64,000 bases of DNA from NCBI GenBank assembly GCA_038496675.1, contig CM076659.1:12493035-12557034 (forward strand). The letters run 5' to 3'. Below the pieces are notes generated by a model. That model was not told the origin of the DNA. It ran no database searches and worked only from the letters and a program-made list of their open reading frames with translations. The DNA is from Rachycentron canadum (lineage: Eukaryota > Chordata > Actinopteri > Carangiformes > Rachycentridae). Positions 10,286 to 20,785 of the stretch are shown piece after piece (position 1 is the first letter of the stretch; each line of letters opens with the position of its first letter). A program made the position numbers and the translations under genes.

Positions 10286-12534
10286 CAGGAAGCTAGTCTG
10301 GCTCTTAATGTATTTCAAATGTGTACATATGTCTAAGATAAAACAAAGATATGTGCACATGTGACAAGCTATGTGTCATTGCAATATTATGCTTTACATC
10401 TTGACCCTGTCATTCATTATCATTTCTTTCATTCATTCAATAAATCCCTTGGTTAAAGGTGCTGCTCTGTTGAAACAGTTCCAATAGCTTAAGCTTTGTT
10501 TTTACATTTAGTTAGGGCCTAAAGCTATAATTCACATAGGTAGCTTCGTCCCTTAAATTTTAAACTACTCCCAAATTGAAAGACATCAGTGTTATCAATA
10601 TTCCCTGATGGTATTCCCTTCAGCCATTAAAAACCAAGTATTTATTTTCATTAGTAAAGTATTATGAAACTATAGTTTAATGTTTAAAGCTGTTATGTTA
10701 GACGTTACTGTGATGACTGTAAATTACAGTGATTCAGAGGCAGATACAGATGCAGAAATGTATCTCTCAAAATGAATTAAACAGTATTAAGCCAAATTTT
10801 GTATGCTTGAGGCAAATAAAAACTCACCTCAGCATAACAAGGTAATATTGGAGTTTGAGAATGAGAATGAGTGCATGAAACACAATATCAGCTCAGGACA
10901 AGTTGTTTTTTTTTTTTTTGTACCTGGAACATGGTACATAAACACAAGAAACAAAACCTTTCAGATAAGGAAGGTGGAGAGAAATTGTGTTTTATTAAGT
11001 CATGAACGATGAAGATGAAGATGGTTAAACATCACTGAATATATAAAAACCATTTTTTGTAGGCTCAAATGTCGCACTGAAATAACAGTAAATCAATTGA
11101 ACACTTTGCAGTGGCTTAAAGCGCACAACCAATTTGGAATCCCCTTTCTGTCTTTCCTTTAATTTGGAATAGACACCAAAGTGTTGAATTATGGGTCAAG
11201 TGCTATCTATAATTTCCCCAACGTCAAGGCTGCTTTGGAGTGTGGCTAGTTTGAAGCGCTTGTACTTGTCTTAATTACTAATGAAGCTGAGTGCCCCTTT
11301 TTCTGGAGATAATCATTAGAGATATCTTCTACATTTGGCGTATTCTGACATTTTGTGCCTTGTGTTATTCCACCCATAGCCAGAAATAGGGTGGTCACAT
11401 AATACAGTCACAAGCAGTAACATTTTTAATTAAGCAAAAAAAAAAAAAAGCAGAGCCTGACAGGTTTTCCTCATTTGCTTCAAAAGTCTAATTTCAGTGG
11501 TGTGGAACCATTTAGTGAAAACATATTTCATTAATTATTAACATTAATTAATGATTATACTCTACACCGTGTGGCACTGGTAACCCTGTTTTTTTTTAGC
11601 AGTGAGTTATAAGATTCACAGGAAGCCAAATAACAGACATTCTTTCTCAACTCTTTCTTCTCCTTCACTGCTTCAGCATCATTTTAAATGTAGTAAAAAG
11701 CCTTTTCAACATCAAGGAGACACAAATAACTTTGAAAGCTATTTCATAAAGTTTTTTTTTTTTTTTTGTGTTATGGAGGGTTTTTTATTGCAAACACAAG
11801 ACATTAAATAAGCATAGCAATGGTATGAGGGAGACAGGGGAAAGAGAGAAAGATACCATGGTTGAGATGTGCAAAATTTCAAGAATACTGCAATTTCAAT
11901 CGTTTAGCGTTATAAATGGTTTCTAGTGCAAAATGTCATGATCACTACATTGTAGCAGGTTAAAAAACAAACCCAAGTTTTCCCCTCAGTTTCCATAGCT
12001 GCTTTAAAACATTTGTGTTGATGCTTAAACCAAATGAGGATATCTCACCACCACTACCACCACCACACCCGTCCCCCTCTGCCAATAGCTGGAGAAAGAA
12101 AAAGAGATTGCTCTTATTAATCAGTGTCACTCGCCACAGACAAGCAAAATTGATGCCTATGTGTGAGCTCAATGGCCAGTCAGAACTTGTGCCTCAGAGG
12201 TCGATGGAAGAAAAAAAGCGGTTTTGCCTGAAGTGGTCTGACAGGCTTCACGCAGGTTATGATCCTCATAAATTATATGTTTTTGAGGATTAAGTGGTTT
12301 TTACTTCTTTCATTCTTTGTTCCAAAATCCACAAAAAGTCCAACTCTGCTTGCTAAAATTTAATGGATTTCCCAGTTTAATGCAGCTGTAATCAATATTT
12401 TTATAATGACAACATATCAAATGACAGTGTCTAATATTAAAGACGTCAGTTGTAGTGGGGAACTGGCAAGGGAATTATTAGCTGACTCCACAGCTCCCTT
12501 TGGCTATAGTGACATTTAAGGTGACTTTCCTTTT

Positions 12535-12640
12535 TACACAGTTAGCATCTAGCTGGGGAACATAGTGAAGCATTTAGTAGGTAGCATGATCCAGATATTT
12601 ACCGTGAGAGTGAAAACAGAGCTAAAATTTCTACTTGCAA
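12535..12640 (+). mobile_element. Short fish interspersed-repeat fragment
   Basis: The string GTTAGCATCTAGCTGGGGAA followed by CATAGTGAAGCATTTAG, then CCAGATATTTACCGTGAGAG and AAAACAGAGCTAAAA, resembles a short non-coding repeat I recall as frequent in teleost genomes. The family name is unknown to me and the copy is diverged. The call rests on recognition only. Confidence 0.35.
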
Positions 12641-12972
12641 ACACATCTTTCAGGCTATAAATCACATGTGTGTGCTCACATCTTCATCTTCACTACCCCC
12701 CAAGATGTTAATTTAAATGTTTAAAGACATAAAACGATTTCATTGTAAAATTAGGAAACTTTGCCTTTTACAGTTTGTAACAAAGGGTAAAGCTGCAGCA
12801 GCATGAAACAAACCACTTCAGATAATTTATGAGCCTCCAGCTGCAGTTCTCTTCCCTTTTGTCAGGTACTTAAACAGAACACCTGCATGTGGGAAAAAAT
12901 ATAAGCAAATATGTCCACCAGTAGGAGGGTAAAATTAGTTTGACGTGATGAGTGAATTGTTAGTAGAAATGT

Positions 12973-13001
12973 GCTACCTGAAGTGTTCCACTTCAGGTAG
13001 C
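12973..13001. repeat. Perfect 13-bp inverted repeat, 3-nt loop
   Basis: GCTACCTGAAGTG (12973-12985) is separated by TTC from its exact reverse complement CACTTCAGGTAGC (12989-13001). It lies in an intron 500 bp before the next pcdh15 exon. No function is known. Confidence 0.95.
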
Positions 13002-13517
13002 TGTGGTTATGGGTATATGGTTAATGTTTATAACATTATAATGGTTGTCCATCAGTGGCTCTGACATAACATAACTTAACACTATGGGAACAAATCATAG
13101 AGGCATAAAAGTACATGTCATGTGTCTGAAGAATAACTGTGTGATAAGTAACGGCAATGTTGATGCACAATAGGGACAAATTGACACTAAATCACACAAG
13201 AAAGGGGCATATTACTGCCAACCCAATTTGCTGATGTGGCAGCAGGTGCTTTTTATCCACTGTCAAAGGCAAATTATGTACTGCCATATCACTGATTACA
13301 GTGGCCAGAGGTGCAATATGCTTGGAACCAAAGAGCCACCATCACGGTCAAGAGCACAAGCAGTGGTTGCTGGATGCTGACTCTAAAACACCTCAGGCTA
13401 AATCCTCTCCCTCAAAATATAGTCTATTATGGTCTGAATAACTACTTTCTCTTCTTCTTCATGCTTTCAGCACAAGATACTGATGTTTTCCTGTATGATT
13501 TTATGCGTGTGTTATAG

Positions 13518-13733
13518 GCCACTGACGAGGACACCGGCAATTACAGTGCCATGGCATACCGCCTAATTATCCCTCCCACACCAGAAGGGCAGGACAGCTT
13601 CGTCATCGAGACCTTCACGGGTATTATCAAGTCAGCCACCATGTTTCGAAACATGCGCAGGTCCTACTTCAAGTTTGAAGTGATTGCCACCGACGACTAC
13701 GGAAAAGGTCTCAGCAGCAGCGCCGAAGTGGTG
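13518..13733 (+). CDS. pcdh15: pcdh15 exon: main body of EC11
   Basis: A 216-bp, phase 0-0 exon with acceptor TTATAG and donor GTGAGT. It reads ATDEDTGNYSAMAYRLIIPP, then TPEGQDSFVIETFTGIIKSA, TMFRNMRRSYFKFEVIATDD and YGKGLSSSAEVV. ATDEDTGN holds the DxD calcium motif, ETFTGIIK the G-x-I strand, and RRSYFKFEVIATDDYGKG the A-strand-closing region with its XDX-like acidic pair. The match to EC11 of PCDH15 is near-complete (YRLIIPP, NMRRSYFKF, VIATDDYGKGLS). EC11 packs against the membrane-adjacent domain and helps dimerise the protein. The pyrimidine tract before the acceptor is modest. Confidence 0.97.
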
Positions 13734-14201
13734 GTGAGTATCCAGTGCGTTTCTTTCAAGGTGCACATGCATGAAGATCAATAAAGTGTATACATTATAT
13801 TGAGTGTACATGAACTGAATGTGTGCACTGGTGAACAATCAGTCCTTGATTTACATGTCACACCAGTGGCATATTGATTGCATGTTGTATGTGGCTTCAG
13901 CAGCAGAGTCTCTCTGGGGTGGGGTATTGGATTAGTTGGTGATGAGCCAGTAATAATGTATTGTTACAGAAGAGAGTAATTAAATAACAATTTACCTATC
14001 AAAATCAATATAGTAGTCAGTGGGAAGTGCTGCACAGCCCTTGAAAACTGCTGCATAATGTCATCTGCGACTCTAGACAAGCTTTGTCAAGTCTGAGAAA
14101 ATTACTCAAATGACATCAGTTTAGTCATCTTATTTGACATTCTGGCAATACACATATTCAATTTCTGGCAGAGTTAGATGAGAAGATTGATATTACTCAT
14201 G

Positions 14202-14227
14202 TTTTTTTTTTTTTTTTTTTTTTTTTT
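14202..14227. repeat. T26 homopolymer
   Basis: Uninterrupted T run that ends in GTGAAACTGCAG. On the minus strand it could be the poly-A tail of an old retroposed copy. Confidence 0.9.
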
Positions 14228-14445
14228 GTGAAACTGCAGCCAGCAGGCAGGAGCTTTATTTGAAAGTCTGGAAATAGTAGAAAACTGACTCTTTCTGAAG
14301 GTAATAAAAGGCACCTGCCAGCCTCTCTAAGGGCTGGCTAATTACATCTAATTAATTTTAACCAAACTATGAAAATGGAATTGAGCATCATTACACTGCT
14401 TTATTTGCCAGTCTTGTTTCTAGTGGACAGAAATCTCTTTCTCTG

Positions 14446-14595
14446 TTTCCAGTCTTTGTACTAAGATAAGCTAACCAACAGCTAGCTGGAGCCTTATGTT
14501 TGACAGACAGATGTCAGAGTGGTATTGATCTTCTTTTTCCTCCTTTCTGCCAGAAAGTGAAAATCATCTTTCCCAAAATGATGAATTAGTCAAAA
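14446..14595 (+). mobile_element. Short interspersed repeat, copy 1 of a family also at 28.7 kb
   Basis: TTTCCAGTCTTTGTACTAAG and ATAAGCTAACCAACAGCTAG are followed by GACAGACAGATGTCAGAGTG and GTATTGATCTTC. The segment aligns with 28717-28812 (TTTCCAGTGTGTCTGCTAAG, CAAAGCTAACTATTTTCTGG, GCAGACATGAGAAGGGTCTC, CATCTTCTCATCTAAC). Both resemble a non-coding repeat common in teleosts. The two copies lie in the same orientation and are diverged, so they are old. Confidence 0.6.
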
Positions 14596-15505
14596 ATCTG
14601 CATTTCAATGCAATTTCAGATTATATTACATGAAGTGTTGTCGATCCATACTAATGAGTGAGTAAAATCTGAATATCTTGGCCCCTACTGCACAGATTTT
14701 GAACATTTTGTTTTCTCACTCAAGCCCTGCTATTTTATGGAGATGTATATCTAAGATTGCTGAAGGATATTTTTTTTATATTTGTTTTATGAGGCAGAAA
14801 TGAATGACTGTTTTAATATATATAAAATGCTGCTATGAAACACAACTATATAGTATATTTTATATATCTAATATATTTGATGGACAGTGAAAATACTAAA
14901 TATTTCTTTCAGGTATGTGTATTAACACGCATATCAGTATGTCTGTATGTTTGTCTGAGCGTGGATCTTTCATCTCTGGGTGCATTTATTTTTCCCAATA
15001 GTTTCCCCACACCACCGCTGTGATTGGGCTCAGCTTTGCCCCCAGTTCAATCCATTTTCTGACTGTGGGCTGGCTTATTTTTCGTTTTATTGAAATATGT
15101 CTGGCTAACAAGCTCCTAACGAGACAGAAGGAGGGTCTGGGACATTGCCGTGATACGAAAGAGCGGCAAGTGCTTAACCATGGTGCTCGTTAATTTTCAA
15201 GGGGAAACCTAATTTCACAGGAGCCGCATGGGAGATTTGGCTGCAGAGCACAGAGACAGTTGCCTATGCACTTAACAGTGGCATCAGAATTAGGTACTGT
15301 TAAGATGCCACATGGCGCTAATACAAGCAAGCAATTAGGGGGTCTTATTTGGTTCACAGAAAGAGGCATTTGAATACATTGACCAAACTCACAGTAGGAC
15401 CTGTGACTAACTGGCTTAATCACTATTTATCTCTATTTTCTGCTGCCTTCTCCTTCACCTCCTGGTCCTTTTTTTTTTCTCTGCTTCCCTCTAACCTGCT
15501 CTCAG

Positions 15506-15594
15506 GTTTCTGTTGTCAACGCGCTGGACATGCAAGTTGTTGTATCCACCGTCCCCCCGACATTAGTGGAAGAGAATAAGGAGCAGCTCATTAG
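15506..15594 (+). CDS. pcdh15: pcdh15 exon: end of EC11, start of MAD12
   Basis: An 89-bp exon with acceptor CTCTCAG and donor GTAAGA. It reads VSVVNALDMQVVVSTVPPTL followed by VEENKEQLI, ending with two bases of a split serine codon. VSVVN-LDMQV-VS-VPPTLVE is a signature of PCDH15: it is the last strand of EC11 and the entry to the membrane-adjacent ferredoxin-like domain (MAD12). Upstream is a good pyrimidine tract (CCTTTTTTTTTCTCTGCTTC). Confidence 0.95.
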
Positions 15595-16741
15595 GTAAGA
15601 CAAAGTTTAGTTTATAATTGAAATATGAAGGTAAAACCAAATAAGCCTTTTGTGAAATAACATGGAACCAGTATCAATGTTGCTAGGGGTCCATTTTTGG
15701 AATAATTTTAGATAAAGTAATAAGATGATTAAATTGAAAATATTTCTTGCTCCAGTTGGCTGTCACCACATTTTATTTTACAGTACATTTTGTTGCCCTC
15801 TAATTTCCCTTTTTTAAATTCATTTTCTTGGTAGAATTGACACTGAAAAATTAATTGCCTCTCCTTATATAGTGCTTTGCCCACTAGGATATGAGGTGAT
15901 CTGGGTTCAAGGTGGCACCTTCGATTGGATACAAAATTGTGTTTTGTGACTGTCGTGCATTTCGGCTGTACCAAACAACTATTAAAAGTGAACGTGGGCT
16001 AATGAAAATCAATTTACACATAACTATCTTTTGTTGTTCATTAAGCAATGATCAATCAGTTAAGCTCATGGAGCCAATGAGACAGGTGAGGCTATCCTCT
16101 GGAGTCTGTTTTTTGAATCCAAATTAATTATTGTTGGAGATTCATGAAACATCTTTTTGCAGCTCTTGGGGCACAGCGTTTAGCCTAATTAGTTCATCTG
16201 AAAGGCAAATGGGTGTTAATAGTTGTTTTTTCAAGAGCTTGCTGTGTCTCTCCCACACAAGTGACACTGCTGTTAAGGCTGAAAAACACGCACATTAGTC
16301 ATGTTAAGCTCTTTGCACTGATGTCATTTGAGAGGTCTGCGATTTTACACAGAGCTGGTGATGATCCAGGGCCATTTTACCTGAGTGCTCAAACTGTTTA
16401 TCCTCTTTGGCAAAGGTAAAGAGTAAGGCTTTTCTTTATTGGCTGTAATTTGAGGTGTGGATTTCTCTCTGCCTGAAAAGGATTATCAGAGTCTTGCTTT
16501 GCCAAGAGCCCAGCATGGAGAAGCAAACTGCTGCCCAATGGGACAATCATTGCCAGAGTGCAGTACTTAAGATTGGCGGCTCTCATCTTGCGGTGGGCAG
16601 AGAGGTGCCAGAAATGATTTGAACTAATGTGAACCTGGATTTGGGCTTATACAAGTCTAACCATTTACTGCTTTTTAGCATTTGCCTCTAAATTTTTTAT
16701 AATTTACGAGTTTGAGTTGAGTGGTTTTGTGTTGATTTCAG
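15595..16741 (+). other. pcdh15: pcdh15 intron
   Basis: A 1.15-kb AT-rich intron in which I see no gene, no clear repeat and no open frame with recognisable similarity. Confidence 0.75.
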
Positions 16742-16918
16742 TATTCTGGAGCGCCACGTCCAGGACCAGATCCCGGGTGCCAAGGTGATCGTAGAGTCAA
16801 TTGGGCCACGTCGTCATGGCGATGGCTTTGAATTAGAGGACTACAGTAAGTCGGACCTGATGGTGTATGCCATTGACCCACTCACCAACAGGGCTATTTC
16901 ACGCCAGGAGCTCTTCAA
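16742..16918 (+). CDS. pcdh15: pcdh15 exon: MAD12 core
   Basis: A 177-bp exon with acceptor GATTTCAG and donor GTGAGT. After the split serine it reads ILERHVQDQIPGAKVIVESI, then GPRRHGDGFELEDYSKSDLM and VYAIDPLTNRAISRQELF. Q-QIPGAKV-VESIG-RRHGD and DL-VYAIDP-TNRAI--ELFK are conserved PCDH15 features of the membrane-adjacent domain. This domain sits just above the membrane and contributes to dimerisation and contact with the mechanotransduction channel complex. The exon ends with AA, completed by A at 19232 to give lysine. Reading through the donor would give an immediate TGA. Confidence 0.96.
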
Positions 16919-17322
16919 GTGAGTAGATTAATTTTATTCCAGAAAGTCCAGTCCAACATTATTGTTTAAATTGATATCCTAATGCCTCTGATGTGCTGCA
17001 TGTTTTCCCGGCAGTGTTTCTTTGCACTCTGTCCATAGAGTGAGTCAGCAAGTATCTCTTTCTCAGGCTCTGCTTGGCTTCCTCCTCTACAGTATTTCCA
17101 CTGCTCACTGCCTTTAGACTCTTTATAAGACTTTGATCGGCCTGCAGGTGCACCAAAGCTGTCATATGTCGCAGGAAAGGGGCAGATTTAAGGGACAAAG
17201 GAGGGGAGGTGAGCTTAGGGATGGTATGAGTGAAGAAGGGTGTATTTCAATTAGTCCGTCAATCCAGATTGTTCCACGTGCATGGTGATGTCAGGAATAC
17301 ATATCATTATTATTATTATTGC

Positions 17323-17376
<54 letters not shown>

Positions 17377-19231
17377 CTAGCTTTATTCCTTTTCCTTTTG
17401 GTGACCTAGATAGACAATTCTGCCGCAGGGTCTGTCTGAAAAGGTTTGATAAAATACTATTTGACCACAAAGAGGCCATGTTCTCTTTATATTAAAGCAC
17501 CACAGAAAAAGTGCTTAACAGACACTTTTATATCCCATCAGAGGGGAAAAAAAAGAATTTGGTCTAAGCTAGCACCTCAGGGCATTCTTGTGTTCACCTT
17601 TTTGATGTTTCTTAGCCCTCTGTAAAACTGATCTGGCGCAAATTGTGAAAAGCCAGCTTGCCAGTCAATATGAACCAATAGTCCCCTTCACTCTCCGCCA
17701 ATAGGATCTCCTGCTTACCTTCAATTGAGATATTCTGTCTTTATTTCTTCTCATACTCTTCTCACAATTCTGTTTTGTGTGAGGGCCTTAAACACGCCCC
17801 TCCCTTCTCTTTAAAATGAGAGTGGGACAATTTCTGTACATCTTTAAATCCTTCACTCAAATGACATTTAGAGGTGATTTGTGGGTTTACTGAATTAATT
17901 TACAAACATTGCATCAGCGTCCTTGACCATCAGATCAATGACACAACCTTTTTAGTGGGGACTTGAGGCTGCAACCATATGGTGTTTGTCTTAAAAACAG
18001 CTCCTTTTCTTTCTTTTTTTTCTCTAACCATAACTAGTGACCATTGCCTTTATCACAAGTGGCAGCTTCTGAGAGAGTCGAGCTAAATTTAAAAAGAGGC
18101 TTGCTACATCTCTGCTTTAATAAGAAGCTGCTTCCTTAGATAGAGATACTCTCAGGAAAAACATTTGGCCTAGAGGAGAAAGGCTTTTTTTTTTTTTCTT
18201 TTTTTTTTATATGAATGCAGTGCATGTCTGACAATGTTGTGGGGTAATTGCATGTTATATATCTGTGACTTTGCTGTCAGATCACAGAGGAAGAAAGAGA
18301 GACAACATAGCGAATGGATTCTTGCATTACAAAGTGTCCTTATGCCACCTTGGACATACAAGTCCCCAGCATTTGAGTTCTCTTGATGATAGATTACCGG
18401 AGAGGCCAGCTAATAACCTTCATCTCCACTCATTTATTCACCTATAGAAAAACAAAAATGACAGTAATTGAATCTGGCAGTCTGCTCTCTCCTTTGTGAT
18501 TCAGAATGTTTGAAAGCCACTTTGCAGCACCTGGTTATTGATGTAAAATAACAGCAGAACAACAGTGGGTGGATTGCTCATATGCATGTGCATTTCACCA
18601 CAACACCGATGCAAATTCTGTTGCTGTAATTGAAACAGTGTAGAAGTATGAATCAGCGTGTACTGGTGCAAATAAGGTCACACCAAGTCTCTCATTTGTT
18701 TTTTTTTTAGTCGACAAAATCATCTGCACTTAAAGATAAAAATAAATGTCTGTGAACTGTGTTCCAATCTCTGGTCACTTTTGCAACAGTCAAAATGTGA
18801 TCTAAATTACCAGATGTCACTGACCTTGAAATAATTGTCTCTCAGCAAATTAGGTATTTAAGCGAATGCTCCACTGTGTTCACCAGCTAGTCTGTAATTG
18901 TGGCTTTCTGCCATTTGATGCTGAGCAGGTAGTGTACAGTGAATTTTTAGAGCTTTTTTACTGGAAACAGCTGCCCGCTCCCTAAAAGGATGTTGTTAAA
19001 GTGAATAAAAACAGTGAAGTTGTGGTCGAGACAGCTGAAGAAGGAGCTACAACTTACTATAAAGCAGTTTTTATTATAAAGTTTAATATATTGTTGCCGT
19101 AAAAGTATTGATTATACAAGCTTTAACATGAAAATTATATTGCAGAGTTTAGAGGAAGATTTTTGTTTTGTGTGTTTTGTGTCTGTGCTGCTAGAAAACC
19201 AAACTGTTCTTATAAATTTGATAATCCACAG
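16919..19231 (+). other. pcdh15: pcdh15 intron
   Basis: A 2.3-kb intron with an (ATT)n microsatellite at 17306-17376 and T-rich runs at 18007-18019 and 18184-18209. No gene was recognised. Confidence 0.75.
17306..17376. repeat. (ATT)n trinucleotide microsatellite
   Basis: About 70 nt of ATT units with one GCT interruption. It is intronic. The poly-Asn frame on the minus strand is a by-product. Confidence 0.95.
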
Positions 19232-19450
19232 ATTCCTTGATGGGAATGTGCTGGAAATCAACAAAGAGTTCCAGCCGTACCTTGGTGAGGGCGGCCGCAT
19301 CCTCGAGATCCGCTCTCCAGACATCGTGGCCAGCGTAAAGAAGGCGGCTCAGGCTGTGGGTTACACAGAGGGAGCTCTCCTGGCTCTGGCCATCATCATC
19401 ATCCTCTGCTGCATCCCTGCCATCCTCATCGTCATGGTCACCTACAAACA
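19232..19450 (+). CDS. pcdh15: pcdh15 exon: end of MAD12 and transmembrane helix
   Basis: A 219-bp exon with acceptor ATCCACAG and donor GTGAGT. It reads FLDGNVLEINKEFQPYLGEG, then GRILEIRSPDIVASVKKAAQ and AVGYTEGALLALAIIIILCC, ending IPAILIVMVTYK plus a split Gln. FLDG-LLxIN--FQPY-GEGGRILEIR closes the membrane-adjacent domain. The run from ALLALA to VMVTY is the single transmembrane helix, with the conserved CC-IPAIL core. Length and sequence match PCDH15. Because the exon ends CA and the donor is GTGAGT, an unspliced transcript stops (TGA) just after the helix. Confidence 0.97.
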
Positions 19451-19805
19451 GTGAGTACTCTCACCTCAGTGATAACCAGTGGCTTCTGTAATCAATTAAT
19501 CATCTTTAACTGGTTGTCATGATATTAAGAGGGAAATATATTTTAATTAAGCAGACCATTATCTTGGGATATACCGTGTTGCACTTTTAGTTAAAGGTGT
19601 GCTAGTCACAGACAAATCAGATATTTATTGTTTAAATTTTGTTTACATCCTCCACCCTGTGGCATGTTAGAATATAGAGCCAGCAAAACTGCAAACAGCA
19701 TTGTTGAAAAGTGTATTTGTCAAGTATTTAAGATAAAGTGACAGTGCTTCTTGCTTGTTTGCTGCCATTGTGTGTGTATGTCTATGTGTGTGTCTGCCGG
19801 ATCGC

Positions 19806-19844
<39 letters not shown>

Positions 19845-20776
19845 GACATGCTGACTGCGCACTCTGCTGGGCTAATCTCCCTGCTCAGGCTCTGTGAAAG
19901 CAGATTAATTAACACTCATTTGTGACAAATATCTACAGCCAATTGTGACCGTCACAGTGCGTCTTCACACTACTTAATCATCTCTGCCCGACACACACAC
20001 AAATAACAGTGCTTCCTCTATCCTTTTGGGTTTAACGCTGTCACTCATGCATCACACATCATGCAGTTTACAGAAAATATGAATATAAACAGCATCGTTC
20101 ACATTGGTGAGGTAACTGAACTCTCAGTTGGCAGGAGTTGGGTTCTTATCCCCACCGATCATTGGCATTCTGCAAGTGTTCCATAAACGGTGATGTTTGG
20201 AGAATGTTTATTCACGGCAGATGGGCGGAGTGGTTGTCCTTATGCAAATGCACAGACCAAACACACAGCAGAAAGCTGTTGATGGTGACATTAGACCTAA
20301 CACACAAACTGTCGTAGCAGATGGTGCTTTGTTGGTGGCGACATTGCTTTGCTAAGATCGAATGATTCAGGAAATCATTTTCTCATTTCTGTGTGTCATC
20401 ATAATTCACCATTGTCTAAATTTGGGAATGAATGTTATATTTAAAACCTGAATCTATTTATTCATGTGGAATAATTGAATTTTTGTTGTGAATAAGTAAT
20501 GGTGCTATGGTGTGAGGAACATGCACTTAAAAGCAATGGCTACTTTTGCATGTTGCCCTGCAGTCACTGCTTGAAGCTTGAGTGCCTCCTACTTTGCATA
20601 GAAATTTTCTGTTTCTACAGTTTAGTGTTTAAACAGGTGAACATGTTATACAAAGATCTTATGTTGTCTGACTAAATATTTCCAGCTTAAAACTGTGGAA
20701 TTAAAATTTTTGCAAAATGATGTAATTATGAAATTTTTCTCTCTTCTTGTCTCCTCTGCATTACAACTATCACCAG
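19451..20776 (+). other. pcdh15: pcdh15 intron
   Basis: A 1.3-kb intron with a (TC)n microsatellite at 19807-19840. The acceptor region has a pyrimidine-rich tract (TTTTTCTCTCTTCTTGTCTC) well upstream. No gene was recognised. Confidence 0.75.
19807..19840. repeat. (TC)n microsatellite
   Basis: About 17 uninterrupted TC units in the intron after the transmembrane exon. Confidence 0.95.
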
Positions 20777-20785
20777 GTTCAAAGA
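20777..20785 (+). CDS. pcdh15: pcdh15 9-nt microexon (juxtamembrane Phe-Lys)
   Basis: The nine bases GTTCAAAGA lie between CACCAG and GTAAGTAAT, a near-consensus donor. Joined to CA (19450) and G (22658) they read Gln-Phe-Lys-Glu, leading into RQAEC. Other vertebrate PCDH15 proteins have Q-F-K-V-R-Q-A-E-C at this point, so the microexon supplies residues that would otherwise be missing. It starts and ends in the same phase, so skipping it keeps frame and removes three residues just inside the membrane. The tract TCTCTCTTCTTGTCTCCTCT lies 20-40 nt upstream and may help recognition of so small an exon. Confidence 0.88.

Larger units (their letters stand above)
7463..13517 (+). other. pcdh15: pcdh15 intron (6 kb) rich in repeats
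   Basis: The largest intron between EC11 exons. It carries a tRNA-derived SINE (8509-8675), paired (TA)/(GA)/(TC) tracts (9736-10016), a 147-bp duplication around the single N (9991-10285), a fish-repeat fragment near 12535-12640 and a perfect short hairpin at 12973-13001. An open frame at 9296-9631 was examined and rejected as an exon. Nothing else was recognised. Confidence 0.75.
13734..15505 (+). other. pcdh15: pcdh15 intron
   Basis: AT-rich intron with a 26-nt T run at 14202-14227 and a short interspersed repeat copy at about 14446-14595. The stretch at 15060-15320 is less AT-rich than its surroundings and has no coding frame. No gene was recognised. Confidence 0.7.

Noticed and set aside
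20109..20165. Possible tRNA-like sequence with GTTCTTATCCCCACC
   Set aside because: No acceptor stem or anticodon arm can be folded convincingly.
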